DNA from: Chromera velia
Taxonomy: Eukaryota > Sar > Chromeraceae
Direction: 5' to 3'
DNA length: 47,508 nucleotides
Assembly: GCA_018398765.1 (NCBI GenBank)
Contig: JAHBMJ010005784.1
Location: 5,945 to 53,452 of the forward strand
The translations under genes and the position numbers were made by a program. This document shows, piece by piece, positions 10,032 to 22,116 of this stretch. How positions within the stretch are numbered: the stretch's first letter is position 1; every line of letters begins with the position of its first letter. Under the pieces are notes generated by a model. That model did no database searches and had not been told where the DNA came from. It saw only the letters and a list, made by a program, of their open reading frames with translations.

Positions 10032-11449
10032 CTAGGCATCGGCTAAGGAAAAAAAAAAAAAAGAAAACAAATAAGTGATTAGAGGAGAATTTTTTTTTTT
10101 CTTTCTTTTTTACTTTTTTACACCCGACTGGGGGCTTGCCGGACAAGGATGAAAACAAAGACAACACAGAGGGAAGAGATAACAGGGTGGAGGAGGGGAC
10201 AACCTCAGTATGTGCAGCTACTTTTGCTGCACACCGTTCCGTCTTCTCAGGCTTCCTCAAAAAAACGGTGAGAGAGGGGGGCTACGTGGATGTTATTGTG
10301 GTAAGAGAGTTCTTAGGTCGTAGAGTGGGGGGCTTATGTGCAACTAATGTGGTCAACTCAGGACTGTTACATACATTGGAGCCGTTGAAAAGGATTGAAA
10401 TAGACGGTTTGGGAGCATCAGCAGGAGTAAGGCCGTCTCAGACTGGGGCAGAATTGGGATAAAGAGAAAGAAGGTCCTCTACTGGTTGCTTAGAAAGGGA
10501 ACGTTTTCGGAGGGAAGAGCCGCCACGCTTCCCACGGGATCCCACGGGCTCGCTTCTTCCTATTCCAAGAGAAAGGCACATTCTCGTGAACCACAAGACG
10601 GGACCAAAAAAGAACAGACAAGCAGTTATGCACGTTGACCGCCAGCTCCTGAAAGTTGATCTCCAGGTCGTCCATCGAGGCTTCATGAGAGATCAGACAT
10701 GCCTTCTGAAATCCTTCTACAGTGGAGCGCACCTCATCAAACAGAATCATAGTGAGGTAGCGCGAAAAGAAGCAAAACAGAGAGGATACATTTTTTAATA
10801 AGTTGGAGACGGCACGAAGAAAGTGGAACGGGAAAATTAAATGAAGCGAAAAGTGGGGCGAAGTTGGAAAGATGCGCGCGTCTCTACGTCTGCCTGTCCC
10901 TTTCAGAAGTTTTTCTCGAACCGGCATCAAGCAGCACCAGCTCCAAAGATGAACTCTTCGAAACGAGAGAGGCAAGAGCAAGTCGCAGCAGCTGGACCAA
11001 AATCAGACTGCTGCTACCATGTTATATACCACTCTAGCTGCTAGATCGATGCAGTCTAGACTTAGCATCAAGAAGACAGAATCTACAGAACACGATCTTG
11101 GATAGGGTATCAGTTCGGACCTAGAAAGACAGATCGTCACACGGCTGGACAGAGAAGAGAAAGAATAAAGCCATCGAAGCACGAAATATCGATCTGCATG
11201 CCTAGCATGAAATAAATACCGTGCCCCCCGTACGACCAAGGTTAGACATGCTGTAGCCGCCGTAGTATTCATGTAGGCCGCACTAAGGCGGCACACAACA
11301 ACCCTCAACAATACCTAACAACAGTTGTGCAATATATGAATAACACCTGTGCAACACTTGAATAACAGTTGTTTGACTGAAAAAGAAAAAAAAAAAGTAA
11401 ATTCAAGATTTGGGGGGATTTTTTTGTTTTTTCTTTAGTCAACGCCTAG
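10032..11449. mobile_element. Inner CTAGGC element nested in the outer one
   Basis: The left end CTAGGCATCGGCTAAGGAAA and right end (reverse complement CTAGGCGTTGACTAAAGAAA) match at 16 of 20 positions. They belong to the same family as the 81-bp element at 6561-6641. The flanking octamers GCTAGGCT (10024-10031) and ACTAGGCT (11450-11457) agree at seven of eight bases, as expected of an aged duplication. The 1.4-kb interior holds coding-like minus-strand fragments. Confidence 0.65.
10438..10780 (-). pseudogene. Possible captured gene fragment (minus strand)
   Basis: Inside the inner CTAGGC element. About 10625-10760 encodes a protein-like stretch with MILFDEVRSTVEGFQKACLI and MDDLEINFQELAVNVHNC, followed by GTCTGT, a donor type used by nearby genes. 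About 10438-10570 in another frame encodes RKRSLSKQPVEDLLSLYPN and ends at a stop. Together they resemble two exons of one gene. No family recognised, and there is no start or promoter. Confidence 0.3.
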
Positions 11450-11779
11450 ACTAGGCTCCGCACTACATAAAAAAAAAATAAAAGAAGGGAAAAAGTTTTT
11501 TTTTAATAGATTTTTTTTTTATTTATCATGACATTCTATAGGCAAACAACTGTTGTTCACGTGTTGCAAAAGTGTTACACGGGGTGTTACATTGAAAACT
11601 ATATACTTTTCAGTTGACAAATAAAAAAATAAAAGACTGGAAACTTTCTTTTTTTTCTTTTTTTATTTATTTATGGAGTGCAGAGCCTAGTATATAAGTA
11701 AATTTTATAAAAGTTATTCAACTTTATATATCACAGTCACGGTGTGTATGCACATGTGTGTGTTTGTATCATATTGTAT

Positions 11780-11827
11780 GTATATATATATATATATATA
11801 TATATTGTGTGTGTTTGTATCACATTG

Positions 11828-11860
<33 letters not shown>
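11780..11860. repeat. Two (TA)n microsatellites with duplicated flank
   Basis: Two TA dinucleotide runs (about 11780-11815 and 11829-11860), each preceded by a nearly identical TTTGTATCA(T/C)ATTGTATG segment, i.e. a local duplication. Confidence 0.85.
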
Positions 11861-11862
<2 letters not shown>

Positions 11863-12318
11863 TATATCAATCATAAATTAATTTCTATATGTAAAACAAT
11901 GTAGTGACCATGTTTGATTTGATTATATTTGATTTGATTTGATTTGATTTCATTTGAGCTTCAACCTCAAATATTTGATATTTGAGATAAGATTTGAGGT
12001 TAACCTCTTAGAGTTCCTCACTGAGTCACTGACTTACTATCACTCTGATCATTTTTCTCATGATAATAGTTATCAGAACATTTCTGATATATATTTCAAA
12101 AATTTAAAAAAGTATATATAAAATTATAACTTATCAGTTCTGTAAAAAAAATATGCCTGTGTAGCAGTGTATATACACTAGTCACTGAGACTCACTCTAG
12201 TAGTAATAGAGATTAAGAACATAAAATTGATAGATTTAAAATTGTATATAACTTTTTGTTGATACGATAAAGTTAGAGTACGTATCAAAATTGAGGTGAC
12301 AATCACTCAGCTTTATGG

Positions 12319-15071
12319 TAGGGCTTGGAAAAGGTGCACCTCAGAAAAGGTATAAACCAGACAGTTGCACCACATGCACCTGTTTTGCACCAGATGCACC
12401 TGATACACCTGTTTTGCACCTGATGGAATGGAATTGGGTGAAAAGTGTCAGCGTCATGGCCATGCAACGCATCACGGCCCCGCCTCTGCGGCTCCTCGCG
12501 GCCCCAAACGCGCGCGTGTTGCCGGGCCGCGGTGCACGAAACAAATCTGATCACCCGATTTTTGAGATGAAAATCGGCTGCATGCAGGGCTCACTGGATG
12601 AACGAATACACGTTCGACAATGCATATGCGCTGTATGAAATCAAGTCTAGCTATATCATGTGAGAACCTCTTCTCTTTGCAGCATGAGAACTGTTTTATG
12701 GGCTGCCCTATGTAACAGAAACGACTGCATGTGCACGCATAGCAACGAGGAGCACACGAAGGTAAAAGGATCAGAACAACAGGTTTGAGTCAAGAAGCTG
12801 CACAAGCAGACTGAGTCCGTTTGCAAAACAATGGCACAATCCTAAACGGTTTGCCGGGAGGAAAACAGCTTCGTCGACCTTTAGCAATTAAGGATGAATG
12901 CTAACATAGTCACTGTGCTGTACGGAGATTCTTTTTCATATTAATATGAAGAAAAGAAGCAGAAACGGCACATACATGGGAACACGCATACATGAAGGTA
13001 CATCCCTCTCGGTTGCAGGTAAGGACTTTTGAAACCTGGTGCCGGGCGCTCTTTACGATTGGCGGGCTCGATCTATCTTGGTCAGTAAGAGTGCAATTGG
13101 ACCAGGTTTGATCATAGGGGTGTAAAATCTCTTTTGGACGGGGGGGGGGGACCCCGTCAGCGGGGCAGGCAGGAGCCTGCCCGATGGGGGGGCCCCATCC
13201 TTCGGACAGGGCCGCAGAGCGTGAACAGGGGGGGGGACCCGTCGGATCGAACCGGGGGGGGGGGCGTGCGGAGTTCGTGTGCGCGATCAAAATTAATTTT
13301 TCGAGTCTGTAACTGAATGATTCACCTGCCCCGCCATGCCCCACCTTCTGTGAACAGTCGCTTTCTTATATGGTTGTTCTGTTTTCTCTTACTTTACACT
13401 GCTGCTGACTGTGATGCCCTCATACCGCTCACTGCTGCTGATTCTGCTGCTCAAGCCCGGACCCCTAGAGCTCTTTTTCTCACCTAGAGCTCTCCAAACG
13501 GGGAGGTCCCCGTTCACAGGGGTCTGATCTCCCTAGAGCTCGAACGGGGGGGACCCCGTCAGATCTGGAGTCCTAAGAGCTCGAACGCACCCCCTCCCCC
13601 CGTTTTTACACCCCTATGTTTGATCATTCAATTTGCTGCTTTGCATCAGAGAGTGGAACCATTCGTCACTTCCGTCTGCTGATGGCTCATCAAGTTTGTA
13701 TGCTTACATACAGATCTGTATCTGACTTTCTATCATACCACGGCTTTGGTACTTCCAGAAGGTTTGAAGACTGACTATAAAGGGAAGTGCAGCTTTTGTA
13801 GAGGCGTTCACCCCTTTGTTTGCGAGTCGTCAATCATACCGGTCCTGTATACCGGTCACTGCCGTTAATCACTTCTCAATTTCACAAACCGGGGCCCTGT
13901 CCAGATAGACGGCTTCACACAAATGTTAGCAAACAAAAGAGAAGCTATTCAAGAACAGAGAGAGCCTTCTTTTGGATCTGAAGATGGAGAAAATACTTGT
14001 ACCAGCCACGTAGATCCTTGCAGGTGGCTCAGAAGGGTATGGGAAGACATGCTAGTCTCGATAAACATCATAAATTAAGCCGGGTCAGTCGGAAGAAGAG
14101 GGTCTGGGGTTAGGAATCGCACCTGTCCGACTCTGTCCATGTTTCTCTCATTCTTCAAAGCCAAACTCAAATCAAAAGCCAAAGCCTCCCCTCCGCCCCA
14201 ACCAGCCCGCATCAAACCCGAGGAGTTTCTAGAGAAAAAAGATGTCATACTCAGTCTGAGGTCGATTTTCAAGTCGGACTTCGAGTGAAAAAAAGTCTGT
14301 GAGGAGCCTGCTCTCTCCTCTTCTTTCTTCTTTTCTTCTTTCTCTCCTTCCTCTTTTTTGTCTAGTTTTTATCCTCCGTTGTTATTTTGGGGAGGGGGGT
14401 GAGTGAAGAAGAGAGCTAAGGTATGACGGGGCTGGGCTCTGAGCCTCTAAGATCAGGCCCTCGCTTGCCCTTGCTCAGAGACGAAATCTAAAAAAACCTT
14501 CCTTTATTTCATTCTTTCTTCCTTTTCTTTTTCATGAAAACGCACCATTTGTGGTTGTTTTCTTCAGGAGTTTGCTCCAAAGGGGCATGCGTGTGCAGTT
14601 TGAAGGATTTATGGATCGTATAAGCTAAGATACAACTGGACTACGGTGCAGCACGCAAATGGTGCCAAACATATTCAAATGCTATAGATCATACATACAA
14701 AGCATTGAACAGGTTTTAAATGAAAAAAAAAGACCCAGAAAGAGACCAAAGTCATAATATAGTCAGAGACATATAGTTTTTAATTGCATGCAAGATTTTT
14801 TTTTTCTTTTCGTCTTTTCACTGATATTTCTGGTGATAGTTTGTATTGTTTGTACACTAAAAATTTATGTAGCTACACTACATCATAAAAAGCTTTTAAG
14901 CCTTGAATGAGGTGCCTTTTGGCCGCTAGAAACACTAGAAATCAACCGTAGAAACCTAGCTGTTATATGGTAAATGGTACACCTTATTTTGCACCTGTTT
15001 TGCACCTGATTTAAGGTGCAAACTTGTTTTTGCACCAGCACCAGCACCTTATGCACCTTTTCTCAGCCTTA
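12319..15071. mobile_element. hAT-like element B nested in element A
   Basis: The left end is TAGGGCTTGGAAAAGGTGCA and the right end, reverse complemented, is TAAGGCTGAGAAAAGGTGCA (17 of 20 identical). The exact 8-bp duplication CTTTATGG flanks it (12311-12318 and 15072-15079). Both subterminal regions carry clustered TTTTGCACCTG-type repeats (12330-12424 and 14980-15060), the kind of arrangement bound by hAT transposases. The interior has no recognisable transposase; it includes another nested element and polypyrimidine tracts near 14300-14360 and 14490-14530. Confidence 0.85.
13114..13617. mobile_element. hAT-like MITE nested in element B
   Basis: The perfect inverted ends ATAGGGGTGTAAAA and TTTTACACCCCTAT bracket 504 bp. 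The exact 8-bp duplication GTTTGATC flanks it (13106-13113 and 13618-13625). The palindromic TGATCA makes the last base of the boundary ambiguous. A TAGGGGTG end is typical of hAT MITEs. The interior is G/C-rich with several runs of 7-11 G and repeated ACCCCGTCAG and TAGAGCTC motifs. Confidence 0.8.
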
Positions 15072-15073
15072 CT

Positions 15074-15390
15074 TTATGGCACTTCCTTTTCCTCTTCTTC
15101 GTGATCACTTTCTTCAATGTGAATCGAATCGATCGGTGGTGGGAGCTGCTGAGAGCTTTTTCTCTGGCTTTTCGGCTTTCCAGGAGTGGGTGCTCCTGGG
15201 CTTCTATTCGGTTACGGAGAGATGACAACGGGGTAAGACGGAGAACCGCGCACACGTTTGCTATTGCTGTTGGTGTTGGAACCATCCTGTTCCTGGGCAG
15301 CTAAGCATCCAGAGTTGGTAAGTTCGGCTACCCTCTGTGCCGTGCCAGGGCCGACAACAAGCCCCTTGTGTTGGAGGTGAATATAGAGAG
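15074..15390 (-). pseudogene. Degraded minus-strand coding fragment inside hAT-like element A
   Basis: One minus-strand frame reads LVVGPGTAQRVAELTNSG, then QEQDGSNTNSNSKRVRGS, an in-frame TAA (15212-15214), and continues PGAPTPGKPKSQRKSSQQ to an acidic tail HIEESDHEEEEKEVP with a stop at 15074-15076. The composition is strongly protein-like either side of the internal stop, suggesting the 3' end of a captured gene with one nonsense change. The terminal stop overlaps the CTTTATGG target duplication of element B. No family recognised. Confidence 0.4.
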
Positions 15391-15594
15391 GTCAGTAGCC
15401 TTCTTCACCCGAGGATCGGTACTTGCAAAAGTTTTTTCGGGACCTTCATATTTGAGGTTGAAAGTCATATTGATCAAATATTTGATCGTATTTGATAGGT
15501 CTTTAAACACTAGGTCCTCCCTGACTGGATATTTGATTTAAGCTTAAGCCCTACCTCAAATCAAATCAAATCAAACATGGTCACTAAAACAATG

Positions 15595-16105
15595 CCAAGT
15601 TTCCAACTCAGGCATGTCTGAACGATGCTCTTAGCATGGCTCTGATAATATTTTTACTGTACAGAAATCCTCAACTCTGTCGTAGAACCGATCCGTATCA
15701 GAGCTACAAAACAGAGCTTGCAATCCATGCATCACTGGCTAGATCAATCAATTGGGTCTATTCTAATTTCCATCCCGGACTACTCTGCAGAATCGTTCAG
15801 GGAATGACAGGGATTTGGTCTCCGTCTTCTTTCGTCTTGTGTGTGTCTGTCGCTCCCCAGTCCCCTCTATAGACCGATCGTACATGATCATGCCGTGGAA
15901 CGACATGAAGGTATAGAGGAAATGTGGAGAACATCAGAACGATAGGACGCATCGGCAGATCGATAGAGCATTCTCAGGATCGAGAAGGAGAAAGGAATCG
16001 ACAAGAGACCCACGATTTTCCATGGGAGGAAATTTGGGACCCATTTCTACTCTATATATTCTCACAGATTAATTCCCTTTTTCGATTCCCACGGAAGCCC
16101 TTCAA
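15595..16105. other. Intergenic region downstream of the coiled-coil gene
   Basis: Unique-looking sequence between transposon element A and the stop codon of the minus-strand coiled-coil gene. It would hold that gene's 3' UTR. No further gene or repeat seen. Confidence 0.5.
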
Positions 16106-19100
16106 TCAATCGTCCCAGCTATTCTCGCTAGCGTCGTCTGCGGGTTTGAAGTCCACAGCGTCGTCTTTCTGCATCCGGAGACCTCCATCGTCATCCACAA
16201 CGATGAAGTCACCTCCACCCCGTACAAACACCTGAGGGGCAATCTCTTCTCCGCATTTCTCTTTCTCATCTGCACCCGGAAGGGTGCTTGCTTGAGCCGT
16301 CTCTGTCTGTCCTGCACCGTCTTCCTCCTTCTCCTTCCCTGAAGATGCAGGAGGTGCAGCTGCCGACTCGTGGCGGGATTTGGAGCCGCTTCGGGGCAGG
16401 GGGGGGAGGATCTTTTTGCCTCCATGAGAGGCTTGAGAGAGGGACCGGTCCTCAGCTGGGGGGCCCAACAGAGCAGATCGGAGAGCAGTCTCGAGGTCGA
16501 CCTCCTGTGGACAGGCAGGCAGGCAGGCAGGCAGGAAGACAGACAGGAAAGAGGCAAAAAAAAAATGCAGGCCCAACTTTGCGAATCTGGACCCAAAAGA
16601 GTGATGATTGGTGCGTCACAGTGGCATTAAAGGAGTGTGCCTTTTGGAATGGGTCCAGGGATGCGGGAGACTGTAATCCACTCCATTTGTAGCGTGAGGA
16701 GGCACACCCAGGCAGGTTCAGTTGGCATGCATGGATTGATTGAGCAAGAATTCACGAATCGTTGATGCAAAATGAAACAGGAAAAAGGAAAGAGGTCAGA
16801 AGACGCCCCTGTCATCTTCCAGATCACTTCCCTTACAGAGGACGCAACAGCAGCAGAGGGGGAAAACAGTTTCTTCAGAACCTTCAAAAGAACACTCAGT
16901 GACTGACCTTGTCATCCAAAGGAGGCAGCGTTGGGGGGGACTCATCTGTCCATTCTTCCCCTTCCTCTTTATGCTCTTCCCCTTCCTCCTCCGCTGCATA
17001 CTCCTCAAACCCCTCTCCGTCGTACCCTTCTTCTTCCTCTTCATTCTCGTCTGCATCCTTCGGTGCAGCAGCGGGTGTGTGATCCCTCGTCATGGGGGAG
17101 AACCCGAGGGAGCTGCTCTGTACAGCCGACGGTGTGGGCTCTGCCAGTGCCCCCGCCATTCCTACTGGCCCGCTTGATGGGTAGGTGAAGGGCTCAGCGG
17201 GACTCGGGTCTTCTGCCGGATTCAGAGTGCGGAAGGGGGAGACGGTAGAGAGAGACGGGGAGGCTTGGGGAGACGGAGAAATGCTCTCAGAGAGAGTCAG
17301 CGTGGCGGCAGCAGGGTCCCCTCTGTCTTTGGGAATGTCAAGCTTTCCCCCTTTTGCACTCGCCCCACCACCACTCTTCCCAAGGGACTGTTGAGTCGAA
17401 AATCCCACTCCCCCGCTGGCCCTCAGAGGGGATTCTGCTTCATCCCCCCCTCGTCCTTTCATTAAATGTCGCACATCTGATGAGGCCACTGAGTGGCCGT
17501 CTCCCTTACTCTGTCTCTCTTTATCACTTCGGCCTGTTCTCCCGCCTGCTGCTGTTCCGTCGGAATCCCCAGGCTTGTGCGATCGCGCTGTCGCAAGGCC
17601 TATCTCCCCTAAAATATCGTCAGAGGCAATGGAGGAAAGCATCACCGGCTCACTCCCAGGACTCAAACCCCCTCCCCCAATCCCTTTCCGATTTGTTTTT
17701 GCATCTCCTCCCGATGATGCCTCCAGAGCACTGGCTAGCGCGTCTGCGCGTGCGGCCTCTTCGGCTGTGAGTTGTGCCGTCTCTGTGTGGGGTTTCCAAG
17801 AGGAATCGATAAATCCTGATCCTCTGGAATTTTGCTTCGTCAACATCTGACGAAATCGGGAGGGAGACTCCCCACCCCCCCCCTGGGGGGAAGCTTCCCC
17901 AGCCTCTGCTGCCATTTTTTCATCTGAAGTTTCCAATGTGATGCTCATCTGCTGCTGATTTTTGAATGAGTCTTTGTCCCTCGATGCTGCTCGACGAGGG
18001 GACCCCCTCTTACCCTTCCTCGAACTTCCTGTTGCAGAAACTGCAGAGGAAGGACGCCTCTGAGGTCCTCCCCCTTCAGTCGTCTGCGGGTGTTGCTGGG
18101 AGGTTCGCTCAAGAGGCGGTAAAACATGGGTGCGAGTAGGGGAAGATCTGCGACTCGTCTCCCCTCCCATCCCGCCCTCACTTCTGACCGTGCCTGTCCG
18201 AGACAGACCAGCAACAGATCTGAGAGAGACAACCTCTATTGACTCATGCACTGCCCCCTGCTCCTCCCCTCCGCCCCCCGTCGCTTCCCCCCTTCCCCCC
18301 CCCGTTTCCCTCGAAACACCTCTAGAAGAACCCCCCACACGAGAGTGGGGACCTACAGCTGAAGATTTGAGAGTCTCCGAGGAGATACCCCCCAACCGCT
18401 GCTGCTGGTCCAACCAGTCAGGGCCCCCCTCCTCCTGAGGGCCGTGAGCTTTGTCTAGCTCTTTCAAATGGGGACGTTTTGCGAGGAAGGCAGACAGAGG
18501 AGACAAATCTCCACTAACACCCACCGCCCCTCCCTGCGGTTCTGGCACAGCCGCAGCTTTCAGCCCTGCGGCAACACCATCAGCCAATGACTGGCCGGTT
18601 CCAATCATGAAATGGGGGGTGGCCTTTTCTGGGCCCTTCTTAGTCGAATCCCCTGATGGGGCCCGTCGAAGTGAAGGCTTCAGGCCCTGCACAAGGCGCA
18701 CCCCTGTCGTCCCCCCCTCTCCAAGTGTGATGTCAACAGCCATACCATGGAAAAGATCACCCCGGATCTCCACCTCTGCATCTCTACCTCGAGAGACTTC
18801 AACAGGCTCAGAGACGCCTGTCTGTCCAAAATGAACAAGAGGATCTGTTCTCCCCAACACCGTCTCGAAACCGCTTCGCTTCCCCCCTTCCGCCTTCTCT
18901 TCTCTCCCTTCTGCCCCCTGGCCCTCCTGCTGCTGGTGCACAGTGCTGGTGGGGCTCCGAATTTCCGAAGCCTCGTCCTCCTCTGTGGGGACGAACCAGT
19001 CCGGGCCACCTGCAGACACACGCCAAAGATAAGATGGTAAGCTTTTTTTCTTTCAGACGCTGTGAACAGTGCCACGGGAAGGATCTCAAGGAAAGGCCCT

Positions 19101-22078
19101 CTCTGTGGAAACGATCGAAACAGCGAGGCATTGGGGCTGTTGCAGGGAGAGAAAAAAACAGAAAGCAATAGGGGAAGAATTGGAAGACGGGACGAACCAC
19201 ATGGATGAGATTGCATCGTCATGTACCCACTACACTAACAAAATCACAAAGAGACGCACGAACACACGCGCAGAAACACACATACGGACCCTGCGACATC
19301 TCTTCTTCGCCGCGTGCAGCCTCTGCTGCAGGCCCCGCGGGTCCCGTGGTTTGGCCCCTCTCCTTCTCCACCTCCCGCCGGCTACTGCTGCTCGGCCGCG
19401 ATCCCGGCACTCCACGTCTTTCATGGGCATGGAAGAAGCTGTCTGCAGCCTCTCCCCTCTCCCTCTTTCCAGCCGTGTCTCCCGGCCTCGAGCCTGGCTG
19501 AGCTGGAGACGGCGCAAATCCAAATGACAGAGGTGTAAAGGGCCTGTCAAGAGACTCATCCACTCCTCCCAGTTTTCCCTGCATGGGCCCTGCTGTCCGA
19601 CCCTGCTGCTGTTGACGAAGTCTGCTCTCTTCCGCATTCAGCAGCTGAAAGGCTTCATCAGCCGCTGCGTGCGCCCCCCGAGACCCTAGACCAGACGTCA
19701 GTGTGTCCCCTCGCCCCACCTCTGCTGAACTCTCTCCAAACCGGAGTGTCGCAGCGGCAGAGAAGACGTCCTCTGAGATGAGACAGAGCAAGCGGGAGGG
19801 AGAGCACAAATGAGAAGGCTTGGAGGAAAGTGGCAAAATGAAACTATCTCACATCGACAAATTCGAAAAAGATGACATACGAAAAGACGCGAAACAGACA
19901 CACAAAGAAGACCCCTGCCAGCACAGAAGGTTCTTGTCTCGCACTTTTTGTGGAGGACGAAATCAACCTACAAGATTCACTCAAATCCTCTGGATCAAGA
20001 TGAAAGAAAGAAAGCACAGAAATTGAACCGACAGCCGAAATGCAATGATGTCACAAGCACCACAGACCCGCTGACCCTCAAATAAAACTCTCCCTAGGAG
20101 CCCACTCACTGACTCACCGATGTCGCTAGGGATTCTGATGTAAGGGGTCAACCCTTTCTGTGCCACCATATCTCTGGGAACGGTAGCCGACTTCTGCGAG
20201 CCCCCCTGGGACACCGCACCGACCAGCTGATGGGGGGCAGGGGGCTGGGCGGATCCATCCCAGAATGTCCGCGCGGCCTCCGGTGCCTGTGCAACCATGG
20301 GAACAGAGGCGAGGGGGGCGTAGGGCTTCAAGGGAGACGGATCGCGTGAGTCAAAGTGGCCGTGAGGGGAGGAGAGATGCCCCCCCGATGCGTTCCTCAG
20401 CAGGGCTTCTCGCAGCATCGCGTCACTGAGACCTCCTCCCCCAGGTCCCCCCATAAGAGGAAGAGGAGGGGTCTGATGGAGGGGAGTGGGGTCGAGGCAG
20501 GGGGATCTGTCTCCGATCTCCCCCTCTAGCTTGGGGGGAATTCTCTCTCCTCCCCCTGCCTCCACTGTGAAGGCCAATCGGTGGGGGGGTGAGAGAAGAG
20601 CTGCGTCCAGCATCAGGGTCTCCACCTGCATGCATGCATTGCGAGGCAGGGCAGACGGCAGTGGGAGAAGGAGAAGATTGAAATCGTCCGGATGTACAAA
20701 TCGAGCGTTCCTTCCCAACCTTTTGTTTGTTACGAATGTGCGTGGAGCGCAGAAACACGAACGGAGACTCTCTTTGCGAGACAGAGAGAGCAAAAAGACG
20801 GACTGCAAAAAATCGACGGCGTGTTTGACAAAAGCTCTTTCCTGTCTTCCATTCTTTGTCAAGTTTTTCATTCTTTCTTTCTGTAAGGAAGAGCTTGAGA
20901 GAGACTGAGAACACAATCCTATCCCTCTGCATCCATTCATTCATTCACTTCGACGAAGGCCCCGAAACAGGGAAGAAAACACGCGCATACACTATCGAGC
21001 AAGGAAGAAAATAGAGGAACTCACCTGGAAGACCCTTCTCTCGAGAAGTCTCTGGTCCTCTCTTGCAGCTTCCATCTCACCCTCCAGAAGGGTCACTCGA
21101 CCCCGGAGCGGGCCATCAGCAGGGGCCCCGGCAACTCCTCGGACTCCGGTCACTGCAAGAGACCGCCCCCCCCCGCCAGCGCCCTCTCGAGTTGCTTCCC
21201 CCTTTGCAGCCCGCTCTGCCCTTTCCAACCGAGCTCGCAAAGCCGCCACGTGCGCATCCAACGAGGCCAATTTCAGCCGATGTGCCTGGAGCTCTCGCCA
21301 ACCCTGAGCAGGCAGGGCCCCGGCATCCCTTCCAAGCCCTGCTGCGGTGAGGGCAGGCGGGGTCACGGATCTTCCACTGAGAAGTGATCGAGGGGGGGAC
21401 ACAATGCTCCGATCGTGCCTCTTGTGGCTGCCCCCCGGGGGGAATTCCGTCTCTCCTCCCCTAGTTTGGTCTTGGTCTTCTCTTTCCGGGACCGCATGAG
21501 CTCGGATTTGATTGGCCATCTGAGCGACAGCGGCCTCTAGGGTCTCCAGTCTCTTATCTTGGGTCAGTTGATGGAAATTTGAGTTGTTGGGAGGGAGACG
21601 CAGGGGTGGTACCTGTTTGACTGCTGCTGCTGGGCTGGTTGGGGGGATACTGTTGCTGTGGGGGTTGGGGGGAGGGAGGAACTGGAGGAGCGCGTCTGAG
21701 GGGACACCGACGATGCCCGTGCTGTGGGGCCGAGAGAGGACGGCAACCTGAGTGGACTGCAATATGGGCTCATACAGAGACAAACACACATGCAAACAGA
21801 TGCATTAACATGTAGAGAAGCAGACAGGCGCGCACAGAGACACACGTAGGCACAAAGTCAACTCGAATAGACTGTAAAGGGTTGGGTACGGATGCTTGTA
21901 GACAAAAGGCAACGCGCAAGAAGACACGCCCCGCAAGAAGTTTCAAAAGACATAATTGAAGGAGACGGGAGTGTCATAGGAAGAGCGCACAGCGGGTAAC
22001 GTCCGACAAGGCAGAAGAAAGACGTACAAAAAAGGAAAAAACGGACGAAGAAGAAAGAAAGAGAGAAAGAAGACAAGC

Positions 22079-22116
<38 letters not shown>

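Larger units (their letters stand above)
10025..11690. mobile_element. Outer CTAGGC element, split by a nested insertion
   Basis: The right end, read inward, begins CTAGGCTCTGCACTCCATAA. The matching left end CTAGGCTCCGCACTACATAA is interrupted after its first seven bases (10025-10031) and resumes at 11458. The exact 8-bp duplication TATATAAG flanks the whole (10017-10024 and 11691-11698). Without the insertion the element is about 240 bp and non-coding. Its subterminal CAAACAACTGTTGTTCA motif (from 11547) also occurs in the inserted element, so the two are related. Confidence 0.7.
11902..15586. mobile_element. hAT-like element A (contains two nested insertions)
   Basis: A perfect 23-bp terminal inverted repeat (11902-11924 and 15564-15586), beginning TAGTGACCATGTTTGATTTG, is bracketed by the exact 8-bp duplication AAACAATG (11894-11901 and 15587-15594). 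The TAGTG end and 8-bp duplication fit hAT transposons. TTTGA-rich subterminal repeats follow on both sides. Excising the nested element at 12319-15071 and one TSD leaves about 924 bp. No transposase seen. Confidence 0.85.

Noticed and set aside
10136-10462. Plus-strand open frame with a BTB-like FAAHRSVFSGFL stretch
   Set aside because: The resemblance is short, the rest does not fit a BTB domain, and it lies within a transposon-like element.
11902-15586. Search for a transposase in the hAT-like elements
   Set aside because: No open frame shows hAT catalytic or dimerisation motifs, so all copies here are treated as non-autonomous.
17000-18834. Plus-strand open frames opposite exon 15 of the coiled-coil gene
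   Set aside because: Antisense shadows of a GC-rich, low-complexity exon; no in-phase splicing and biased composition only.
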